NCBI RefSeq assembly: GCF_001640805.2
Contig: NC_066849.1
Span: 26,161,237-26,225,236, forward strand
Length of the DNA: 64,000 nt
Direction: 5' to 3'
Source: Lates calcarifer
Taxonomy: Eukaryota > Chordata > Actinopteri > Centropomidae
The position numbers and the translations under genes are program-made. Below, one piece after another: positions 11,801-18,960 of the stretch; the stretch's first letter is position 1, and every line of letters begins with the position of its first letter. Under the pieces are notes generated by a model. The model saw only the letters and a list, made by a program, of their open reading frames with translations. It did no database searches and had not been told where the DNA came from.

Positions 11801-13393
11801 GTCTCAAGTCACTGTTGAATTTTTCTGTAGTAAACCAGACTAGGATCTTTACCTAACCTTATGTGAGTGTCTAAATATGCCCATAAAATATCTAAATATA
11901 ATGTAAATCTAATCTAATCTAAAAATAAATATTGCTGCAGTCACTACAAGTGGATACATATTACTAATGTTGATACTTGTACTGTAAGATCAGTACAAGT
12001 ATCAACATTTTTGCAATAACATTTAACACATATATTTCCTCATTACATTAATAGACAAGTAATATGGTCAGCATAATGTCAAAATGTATTCGCTGTTTCA
12101 CGTTGGTTGAATAGAAACTGAATTTCTGGAACACACTGTTGGACTGCAACATTCTCCACTCAGTCTTTTGTGTGTTTGTTTGTTTTCATTTGAGCTACTT
12201 AAATTAAGACACATTCCACGTGGTCTCATTGGTCTATCCTAGAGCTAGGTTGTTACACAGTGAACTTCTGATAAAAGTGAATTAGCCACAAAAAGCTGCA
12301 CATTGTGTGGGTTGTGTCAAGCTCTTCCTCTGGTCTTCTGCTAAATTCAATTTCAACATTAAGGATTTTTTCCTGTGGAGCTGTCAGCCTCGGTTCAGGG
12401 TTAAGGTCAGTAAGCTTTGTCAGAATTGCTTGTTGGATGGTCAGTCAGCTTCAGAAACCCTCAACACCTTTTTGATATCAGAACGGGGAATCAAGTTTTG
12501 GAATTTCTGAACTCACTCAGATTCACAGAAGAATATTGATACTTTCATAAACTGATTCTTTTCTCCTGCCTTAGACAACAGGGGTCATTTCATCAAAGTA
12601 TAAATTCTCTGAATGCAGATCTCCACTGGAGATGTCTCTACTCATCAGGATGATAAAGTTGCAGCACTGAACTTGAAATGCAGCTGCAGTGGCCTCAGTG
12701 TTTGAATGGTTGCATTAAAGCATCGTCTTTATGAGCTGAAGAGAATCATTTCATCATTCTGCTCTGCTGGCTAACATTTCAAAGGGACATCATAATCAGT
12801 GTGCTGCTGTGACTTTTAGAGCTGCCACACCAGATTTATCAAGCAGCAGCACTCAGGCAGAAATGGGAAATGTGAGGAAAATGATGACTTGTGCTGAGAG
12901 CTTCATCTGTGACAGTGGAGGCCCAGGTGGACTCGACTCGGCAGGCGAATTCAGCTTACCCTGCCAAAGTTTCTCTCCATTTCACAAACCACATTAGTTA
13001 TCAACATTAAGCCAAAGATGTAGGTGGCAAAATTAGAGCCTCTGAAGTTAATGAGATGAAAATTGCTACAGTGGAGAGAAAGTGGATGAGAAAGGAGCTT
13101 CATTTAGGTCTTCTGGCTCACTGATCTGAAATGTTTATGTAACGTCCCTGTTTGCATCGAAGGGTGGGATGAAGTGATTTTCTGTGTATTGTGTTCTTTG
13201 TTTTTTAACTTCACACACCACTTTTCATGTAAAGATTTCACACAATAAACACCCCCCAACACACAGACACACACACACACACTCCCCCACCTCCTCACCA
13301 TATATGAACATGCAGTCAAAGCAGAAACATACTTACAAAGATAAGCAAGTTGAACAAGACCATCATCAATTTGACAAATGTGAAGCAGCCCAT
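280..13393 (-). CDS. tspan1: Tetraspanin-1-like gene, 5' four coding exons (partial; 3' end off window)
   Basis: Coding exons, in transcript order, are 13393-13337, 8662-8456, 6321-6247 and 378-280. They join in phase 0 to give residues 1-146. Seen: Met-Gly-Cys N-terminus; TM1 about residues 12-34; a short loop; TM2 about 52-76, ending in GCCGA and the charged turn HKESK; TM3 about 86-110; then the start of the large extracellular loop with an Asn-Thr-Thr sequon at 141. The family scaffolds integrins, proteases and other membrane proteins in tetraspanin-enriched microdomains. TSPAN1 is typically epithelial and about 241 residues long, so roughly 95 residues (CCG loop, TM4, tail) should lie left of base 1. 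The TSPAN1 assignment rests on the remembered match of [15 protein letters not shown] and the DYGS...WNTTM segment. Other tetraspanins (for example TSPAN18) fit less well. No frameshift or stop is seen. Confidence 0.93.
389..408. repeat. (CA)n microsatellite beside exon 4 acceptor
   Basis: About ten CA units lie 10 bases upstream (sense strand: TG repeats) of the exon 4 acceptor, so length changes here sit in the polypyrimidine/branch-point neighbourhood. Confidence 0.9.
530..990 (+). repeat. Decayed minisatellite, AAAATGTCCxCACTTT-type unit
   Basis: Loosely repeated units of about 20 bases appear: ccaaaaatgtcccactttt, ctacactttccaaaatgtc, gaaaatgtccccacttctc. The array is too diverged to count units exactly. 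The same motif recurs at 29490-29900 in the same orientation. Confidence 0.55.
1160..1400. promoter_or_regulatory. Possible conserved noncoding element
   Basis: Complex non-repetitive sequence with several AATAAA/ATTAAAT and homeodomain-like words between repeat-rich flanks. The call is by texture only, with no alignment available. Confidence 0.2.
1840..1985. promoter_or_regulatory. Possible conserved noncoding element
   Basis: Non-repetitive, locally CpG-bearing stretch (gcgggctaattcatcac, cggtcccgcgcctcgcc) that contrasts with the CA arrays around it. Enhancer-like by texture only. Confidence 0.2.
2027..2047. repeat. (CA)n microsatellite
   Basis: About ten CA units, near an earlier short CA run at 1984-1996. 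Confidence 0.9.
2620..3420. repeat. Interspersed repeat debris (percomorph-type dispersed element)
   Basis: The text around gttagtgaacatagtggag (about 2775) and ctgagactgaaccaaaacag (about 3250) resembles a dispersed sequence I remember from many spiny-rayed fish loci. There is no coding capacity and no clear ends. The family is not named, because only a library search would settle it. Confidence 0.4.
3530..3860. promoter_or_regulatory. Possible conserved noncoding element cluster
   Basis: A 330-base stretch free of simple repeats holds ATTAAA, TTCATTAAT, TTATTAAAT and TAATAAAT homeodomain-like words, with balanced composition and isolated CpGs. This is typical of deeply conserved teleost intronic enhancers. 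It lies inside a tspan1 intron. Call by texture only. Confidence 0.3.
4190..4325. promoter_or_regulatory. Possible conserved noncoding element abutting the CAG array
   Basis: CpG-bearing unique sequence (gtcgattcgcctctcgcc, catcgctcgcc, gacaggcgagag) immediately left of the CAG run. It contains a near-inverted pair, tctcgcc and ggcgaga, about 60 bases apart. Function inferred from texture only. Confidence 0.22.
4319..4352. repeat. (CAG)10-11 trinucleotide array, intronic
   Basis: An uninterrupted run of about ten CAG triplets reads CTG in the tspan1 sense strand. A 110-codon plus-strand frame across it would give ten glutamines, but has no other sign of being a gene. Confidence 0.95.
5821..5858. 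repeat. Compound (GT)n(GA)n microsatellite
   Basis: A GT run switches directly to about ten GA units. Confidence 0.92.
5930..6060. promoter_or_regulatory. Possible conserved noncoding element downstream of exon 3
   Basis: Unique stretch with cattaagtagctgaatg, agtaattcaatgatggccgc and gagataaaatcc words, beginning about 190 bases into the intron after exon 3. Texture only. Confidence 0.22.
6247..6321 (-). CDS. tspan1: tspan1 coding exon 3 (TM3)
   Basis: The 75-base exon has 25 codons, residues 89-113. Acceptor ctccatgcag (ending at 6322) and donor gtaagt (from 6246) flank it. It encodes the third membrane span, [18 protein letters not shown], then ALAYSSF. The Glu inside IAEVAA is a hallmark polar residue of tetraspanin TM3. 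Phase 0 on both sides, as in exon 2. Confidence 0.95.
6322..8455 (-). other. tspan1: tspan1 intron between coding exons 2 and 3
   Basis: A 2.1-kb intron with donor gtaggt and acceptor tgcag. It is AT-rich, with an (ATTGTT)-like short array near 6555-6580 and a poly-T run at 6938-6954. I see no gene or clear element in it. Confidence 0.8.
8456..8662 (-). CDS. tspan1: tspan1 coding exon 2 (TM1 end, small loop, TM2)
   Basis: The 207-base exon has 69 codons, residues 20-88. Acceptor tgctgcag (ending at 8663) and donor gtaggt (from 8455) flank it. It encodes [18 protein letters not shown], the [13 protein letters not shown] small extracellular loop, MQFVNVGFF into TM2, and the cytosolic turn [10 protein letters not shown] before TM3. 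The open frame runs upstream through the acceptor to an apparent Met, which is intronic and not a start. Confidence 0.95.
9582..9671. repeat. AAGTCT hexamer array with periodic TC insertions
   Basis: Ninety bases of AAGTCT units, broken every two to five units by an extra CT (…gtctctaagtc…), giving a higher-order pattern. Intronic in tspan1. Confidence 0.95.
9790..10210. repeat. Pyrimidine-rich tract
   Basis: Long stretch dominated by CT, TTCCTCC and TTTCTCTC words on the plus strand. Purine-rich in the tspan1 sense strand. Its 155- and 115-codon frames are by-products of stop-poor composition. Confidence 0.6.
11020..11385 (-). mobile_element. Non-LTR (LINE) reverse transcriptase C-terminal fragment, decayed
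   Basis: The minus-strand translation gives [20 protein letters not shown] then LWI, continuing [12 protein letters not shown], stop, ISSIGCL. This is recognisable as the conserved C-terminal segment of a fish LINE reverse transcriptase. Upstream (higher coordinates), the strand continues into text matching the same element family. In-frame stops and truncation at both ends show it is dead. Same orientation as tspan1. The clade (Rex1/CR1-like or other) is not determined. Confidence 0.75.
11625..11860 (+). mobile_element. tRNA-SINE-like dispersed repeat, decayed
   Basis: A tRNA-like segment (agagcacatgactg…, B-box relic ggattccaatc) is followed by ttaggtttagataacaaaca and cttagggaaagattgtgg. 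This is the order seen in a common fish dispersed repeat as I remember it. A related core is at 41425-41580. No A/B box pair is intact. Confidence 0.5.
11966..12009. repeat. Perfect 19-bp inverted repeat (hairpin, 6-nt loop)
   Basis: The left arm aatgttgatacttgtactg (11966-11984) is the exact reverse complement of 11991-12009, with loop taagat. It lies in a transcribed tspan1 intron. There is no terminator-type T run and the stem is too short for a normal pre-miRNA. Confidence 0.95.
13266..13282. repeat. (CA)n microsatellite downstream of first coding exon
   Basis: About eight CA units some 55 bases inside the intron after coding exon 1. A second interrupted CA/CGCA run is at 13474-13507, just upstream of that exon. 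Confidence 0.88.
13337..13393 (-). CDS. tspan1: tspan1 coding exon 1 (start codon, TM1 first half)
   Basis: The exon encodes 19 residues, [19 protein letters not shown], ending at a gtaagt donor (13336-13331). The ATG has A at -3 and G at +4. The sense strand just before it reads ttttattacag followed by ATTAAA and the ATG, so the exon has a good acceptor at 13402-13400 and its transcribed part is 13399-13337. The 5' UTR is therefore split and at least one exon lies at higher coordinates. Cys3 is a likely palmitoylation site, as in other tetraspanins. Confidence 0.92.
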
Positions 13394-14810
13394 TTTAATC
13401 TGTAATAAAAGGAGAAGATAAATTATAGCATTTCTTCTTTCATCAGCCCAGAGCTTCTATCTCTCATTCTCACACACAAACACACACACACACACGCACA
13501 CGCACAGGGATACAAAGTCTACGTGGCCAATCTTCATATACATGCTGTGCTATTACATCCAGCCCACATCCCTGCGAAATTACTGTGAAAATTACATTAC
13601 TGACAATGAGTCTTAATGATAACACACAGCTGGGAGAAACAATAAAGATATCTGTTAATGGGAGATCTATGGAGAGGAGGAAGCTAAATTATAGTGGAAA
13701 AAGTAAAGTGTTTACATGTAGCAGAGACATTAAGGCTCATAGAATAGAAATCTTACCTTTTACTGTATTTATATTTCTTTATATCCAAAGTAGAGCAGCT
13801 TTAAACCTGTTTAACAGCCCGTGTCCTGGGTTTCAAAGAGCGAAGCTGAATTTGAAAAAGGAAATAAAACACTCTATAACAAAAAACACAGATGCAGAAG
13901 TTTTCCTTGGCTCTGACTCAGGTGTTTCCAAGTGAGCAGTGATAACTCTGTCTAAATATATCCGTTCCGTGATGATGTTCATGCAAGTAAAAGCCTTTGG
14001 CGGGGATCAGAAATCTGATGAGTGCTTTTCCTCAGGCTGGCTGGTGGAGAAAGCGGAGGACTGGGTGTGGTCCTGGAGGATACAGGTGACAGCAGGTTTA
14101 TGTTGTTCAGGTACAGGTACAGAGTGGCTAGAGTGGCAGCTCTGACCCCTGCAGGTACGCAGTGACACAGATTCACAGTACAGGTATACCTTTTTGGGAA
14201 TTTGAGTTCGAAAAGATGGAGGTCCACATTGTCTCTGCAATATAACTGTCAGACTGTGAGAAGACAAAAATAATCCTGAAAACCTGAGATGGGAGAGTCA
14301 TATGAAGAGTCAGAGGTGAAGAAATATGTTGAATAGTATTGTTAAAGCGACGACATCTTAGGCAGGTTCAGGTTCAGGAACTTTTGAATGTTTGTAGTTG
14401 TTTTGAGTTTCTTTATGGTAATTTGGCTTCACTTTAAATGTTATTTAGAGAGAGGGTTTTTTGGGTCACTGCAGAGATCAACAGTTAATTCATGGCTTCA
14501 TACAGAGGTCATTTTGTGGGTACACAAATGGTTATCTAGCTTTGAGACTTGGTCTCTTACAAGCTAGCTCACATTTTGTCACACTGGCTTTTATTTCACT
14601 AAGGAAGTCAAAGTCAATGTTCCCTTACATGTGTCCTGACTTTATTTTCCCGAGTATTAAATGAGGTAGGAATATGTTTGCCAGATACGTCAGTTAGTAT
14701 GTCAGGTAACTTTTTGCCTCTGATGTGTAGTCTTTACCTGTACAGGTTTCAGGTCCTTTCCTTTGATGCAGCCCATGGGAGTGTACGATTGGTACAGAAG
14801 GCAGACAGAA

Positions 14811-14922
14811 CCTTCATTGTCATGGTTACAAGGATAAACAGGACGTCACGATTTAGGTTTAGGAAAATAAGTGCTTCCTTAAGGCTAGATGGCCTTCATC
14901 GTCATGGTTACGACAATAAATG
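14811..14922. repeat. 82-base-period tandem duplication
   Basis: ccttcattgtcatggttac at 14811 recurs as ccttcatcgtcatggttac at 14893, each followed by a diverged ataaa context. The block is a two-copy duplication, possibly part of a dispersed repeat. Confidence 0.6.
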
Positions 14923-15939
14923 GGGATGGATAACAGACACAGCGTTGACTAATGATTTGTTTTGTCAACCCATCCATCCTACCTGAACTCCTCCTGATGT
15001 GGACTTTCCCAGTCTTTATACTACATCACCTGACTCCTTTGTTTCTGTCATAATTAATATGGCTGCTGTCACTTTTTATTCAAAATTTAAACATTCATTT
15101 CAATTATTCAGATTGAGAGTGACAGCCCAGAGTTCACTTAGCAATTGAGGTTTGACCACAATTGTTATGCACCTTGAGGAAAGATAAATGTAGACTGAAA
15201 TGTCTGAGAATTTTAGAAGTCTAAAAGGCACCACATAATGACATTATAACAACAATGAGCTCAGGGTGGAAGAATGAAATATAAAATCCTCCCTGTGTTA
15301 CTATAGATCTAAGATATGCTCATATAGACAGTAGACGTAAAAATCATGGAGCAGATCCCACTTTCCCTGGAACATTCAGCCTGTTTGCTTTAGGTCTCAG
15401 CTTGTTGCTGCTTTCTGCTGTTGACTCTATTGTTCATCTCTCCTTCCTTTGTTCTTGTGGCTTCTGAGCGTTGCAATGACCATTACTGACCACTAGAGGG
15501 AAGAAGTGAACTTCAATGAAGGCTGTCAGAGCCTCTTCCCTTCATTGTTGTCCTATAACTTCATCTGGTGATTAATGTTTTTCTGAGTGGAGGAATGTGC
15601 TCTTCTTTGTCCTGGAAGAAGGAAAAGAAAAGAAGTAGAATTGAAAAGAAAAGCTGCTCTGTTCTTTATGTGTATTTGTTATCACTACATCATGATGTTC
15701 TTAAGTCAGTGGTAAATTTAAGCTATATTTCAAAGGCATTCATCAGCAGATTGTCTAAATTTCTGCCAGTGAATAATTGGTTGTTTTACTGTGTCCTTGT
15801 TTCAGTGTTTCATGGCACCTCCTTTGTTTCATCACTTGTGTCTTCCTGAGATTTTTCTTGCAGTCAAAGCCCATTTTCTCTGAGCTGCAGGCAAGAGAAA
15901 AAAAACTCTTTGAGAAATGGTAGCAGCCCTCTGCCCAAT

Positions 15940-16340
15940 GCCACCTTGTTGGAGAGTTGAGCCCATATCAGCTTAAGTCTTTCTCAGTAATATTACTTTA
16001 ATGGCCTTATTGTGAGTTATGACAATCTCACCCACACCGTCATTAACCTACTGGTCCTTAATCTCAGCGAGAGGAGCACCTGTCAGGCTTCGTTAGCCAT
16101 TAAACCGTTAATAATCTCTGCCCGCGTCCACGCACGCACACACTCTGCAGCCACAGCACGTGGAAAAAGAAATGATTAGACGGGTGCTTTTTCATCACCT
16201 CTGATGAAAGCAGCGACGGGCTGCAGAGATCTCGGGTGAGATGGAGAAGGTAAAAAACACGGTCCCTTAATGAGGTCGGTTAGATTGAGTATTATCAGCG
16301 GCCCTCCAGGGCAGTTATACATCTACTGCTGCTGGGCTGT
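15940..16340. promoter_or_regulatory. Possible conserved noncoding element
   Basis: A 400-base unique block with clustered homeodomain-type words (ccattaaaccgttaataatc, gattagacgg, cttaatgagg, agattgagtattatc) and CpGs, between repeat-rich flanks, in the probable 5' UTR intron. Texture only. Confidence 0.3.
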
Positions 16341-17112
16341 TGCCATTACATGTATACCTTGTAAATCCCATGTGAGCACTGATTCATCCTTTAACTTGAT
16401 TTTAAGTTTGATGTAATATCATCCAGTGTGTGCTCAGCAGGTTTAATGGTCTTAATGCTCATTAAAAGCTCTTTGAATCTGTGGAAGAGTTTCTGTGACT
16501 CATGGTAATCAGTCTGGAAATGAGGAATCATTTAGGCTTGTCACACGGTGGCTAATAATTTGTTGCTGTCACATGAAAAGACCTTCTAACTTTTCTCTAC
16601 ACTCCATTTGAAACTTTCCCTGACATTAGAGGTTTGGAAAATGAGGAACATTTTTGATAAGAAAAGTGTTTGAATTTATAATTTATACCCTCAAAGTACA
16701 AATGATAACAGAGCAATCAGTACAAATCCTTTGATTTCATCTTTCAGAATTAGAGCCTTTGAATTTCCTTTTGACAAGTAGAGCAGACAGGAAGAGAGAT
16801 GGGGAATGACAATGCAACAAAGGTCTCCCAGTGGACTGAAACTGGGGACAGTGCAGTTCATGGCTTGTGCTTTACATCCCTTAGCTCCCAGGGTGAGCCT
16901 TACCTTTAAACTTTTAAAGGCCATCACATTAGTGGTGTACAATGTGCTTCAAAACACCCTTGCTCATTTTCATCCATGTAAGGCCAAACATCCACATGAT
17001 ATTTGTCAACTACTAATATATCACTGTCCCAGCTGACAGCTAGCCCTGGCTCAGCCTGCCTGTCTCCACACTTTCCAATGGTGACTCACTGTAGTGTCCA
17101 GGCTACTCTTAC

Positions 17113-17187
17113 CTCTTGTGTTGTAAATGCAATGATGGCTGAAGTGACCATCACCACCACACACTCCCAGCAAGGAACCATGTTTGG
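17113..17187 (-). other. Candidate upstream (5' UTR or alternative N-terminal) exon of tspan1
   Basis: On the sense (minus) strand a textbook acceptor (tgttttctctgcag) precedes a 75-base block that ends at a gtaagag donor (from 17112). The block holds an ATG at 17181 in strong context (AAC ATG G) followed by 22 open codons, MVPCWECVVVMVTSAIIAFT then TQE. Splicing to the acceptor at 13400 adds Ile-Lys and runs in frame into the Met-Gly-Cys start of the tetraspanin. It may simply be a 5' UTR exon, with translation starting at the inner ATG. It may also be an N-terminal extension with a hydrophobic stretch. Because it has its own acceptor, a still earlier exon is expected to the right. Confidence 0.5.
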
Positions 17188-17553
17188 CTGCAGAGAAAAC
17201 ATAGCCGTTAACCAGTTTTATTGCATCAGCATAACCATAAAAATGTTGCTCATACTTTTTATTTGTCACTAGTAATTATTAAGGAAAACCATAAGAAAAA
17301 TGTCAGTTAATCACTTAAATGTAGCTGCTTCAGAATTCATGGGAGCGAAGTTGTAAAAATGACAACGTTTAGTCCGACCTGATGCTGTGATTTGTCAGAG
17401 GTTTCCCCTGAGCTGTGAAACCCTCTCACATCCCCGCTATGTGCTTTGTGCTGAAAGTAAAAAAAAAACATGGTTGTTTTTCTTGGTTGGTTCCTGAAAA
17501 GTTGACACTGTGGAGATGAAAGATTTTAATCTGACAGCGATGATACATTGCTG

Positions 17554-17554
<1 letters not shown>

Positions 17555-17584
<30 letters not shown>
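17555..17584. repeat. (TG)n microsatellite
   Basis: About fifteen TG units, followed 155 bases later by a (GAT)7-8 array at 17739-17761. Confidence 0.93.
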
Positions 17585-17587
<3 letters not shown>

Positions 17588-17738
17588 CATGGCGCCGACA
17601 GGCCTTCTGTCAGACATTTCCTGATGTAGACCACAGAGTTCATGACCCTGAGAACTATAAACCACCAGCAGCACTGGGCCTCTCGATTTTGGATTGGCGT
17701 AAATAGCCTCTGGTCTGAGTGTGTGTGTTACAAAAGTC

Positions 17739-17761
17739 TGATGATGATGATGATGATGATG
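17739..17761. repeat. (GAT)n trinucleotide array
   Basis: Seven or eight GAT units, continuing as interrupted gacgagggtgatgatggtgat. Confidence 0.9.
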
Positions 17762-17989
17762 AGGGTGACGAGGGTGATGATGGTGATATATACTTGCACC
17801 TATCCTGACCTCTCCCCTCTGCACCCCCTGGGGCAGCATGTGTCTCTAATCTCCATGTTGTTCAGTCAACAAAAGGAAGAAATATACCAACTGATGAATC
17901 ACCTCCGACTGCGTCGCTCTGACATCCAATAACACCTTTTGTTCACACAATAACAATCACTGGTCCCAATCTTTATGAACCTCCTAATT

Positions 17990-18320
17990 ATTTCCACATG
18001 GCGGACGATATTGGGAGACCTCATCTAAATGAGCACAGCAGTCACTCTATTATTGTTCATAATCCATTATGTCGACATTACAAATTGATCATTTCTTTCA
18101 AGTAAGGGATGAAAATCTGGAGCTGGAGCAGCACCGATTTAAAGACCGTCAGTATAGAAAGTGGTACCTCTGTGACCTCTATTGTGTCTCCTGCTCTTTA
18201 ATTTATCACACACACACATAAGCATTGCATATTAATTCACAGCAATCCATTAGGCCATAGGAGGTCCGCGGTCTATAAATCAAAACTAAAGGGCCGGCTA
18301 ATTGACTCACACACAAAGGA
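17990..18320. promoter_or_regulatory. Possible conserved noncoding element
   Basis: Unique block with attattgttcataatccatt, acaaattgatcatttc, gcatattaattcac and gccggctaattgac: many AT-rich homeodomain/POU-like sites in mixed-composition DNA. Texture only. Confidence 0.3.
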
Positions 18321-18539
18321 ACAGGATGGCTGTGAAGAACATGGGAGGAGATAGGAGGAGGGGAAGAAGAGATGAAGAAGAGGGGATGAGGAGGAAGGGG
18401 TTAATGGGAAAGGAAGTGAAGGACAGGAAAAAGAGGAGGAAGAGAAGAAGAGCAGCAGTGTATCGCTGCCTTTGACCCATGTGCCTCCTTTGTTCTATGA
18501 CTGATGGTATTCGGCGATGACACACATTGCTTATGAGCC

Positions 18540-18960
18540 CCTGTGGCCACGGGCTCGATCTCACCACCTATAGGGCCACTGTGCAGCAGCAGCAGCATAT
18601 AGGGCCAATTCTCACAGGGCTCTTAGTGGTGCGGCTAATTAGCTAAAAGGGGTCATTTGTATGCAGCTTCTCTGTCTCTTTATCTCCTGCTCTCATGCTC
18701 TTTCTTTGCCTCTCACTTGGTCTCTGTCTCTTTCTCTCTCAGTTATCAATCCATTTCCCCCTCGTCCTTATCTCAATTTGTCTCTGCGACTGTAATTGTA
18801 TCTGGTCTAATAATTAGCGTAACTCAAGTCTAATAAGTTGGCTGTTAGATCTAATAGATTGGAGTTCAGAAACTTTCATTTCCTCCTCCTCACTGCCTCT
18901 GCAAGTACATTAACTCCTCCTAATCTATTAGATTTCTCTCTGCTTTCTATATTGGAGGGA
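18540..18960. promoter_or_regulatory. Possible conserved noncoding element with spaced TCTAATA motifs
   Basis: Contains the palindrome gctaattagc (18634-18643) and three direct TCTAATA words at 18806, 18829 and 18850 (23 and 21 bases apart), plus one inverted at 18926-18932. Flanked by CT-rich DNA. Enhancer role is inferred. Confidence 0.3.

Larger units (their letters stand above)
8663..13336 (-). other. tspan1: tspan1 intron between coding exons 1 and 2
   Basis: A 4.7-kb intron bounded by gtaagt (13336) and tgctgcag (8663). It contains an AAGTCT array, a long pyrimidine-rich tract (about 9790-10210) facing a purine-rich tract (10430-10690), a LINE reverse-transcriptase fragment, a tRNA-SINE-like element and a perfect hairpin, each listed separately. 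Its coding-looking frames lack splice sites and homology. Confidence 0.8.
13400..17112 (-). other. Probable tspan1 5' UTR intron
   Basis: If the exon at 17187-17113 is real, this 3.7-kb span is the intron joining it to the start-codon exon. It contains CA arrays at 13474-13507, an 82-base tandem duplication near 14.8 kb and an enhancer-like stretch at about 15.94-16.34 kb. No other coding signal is seen. Confidence 0.45.

Noticed and set aside
17426..17839. 137-codon His-rich minus-strand frame
   Set aside because: Translation of the (TG)n and (GAT)n arrays.
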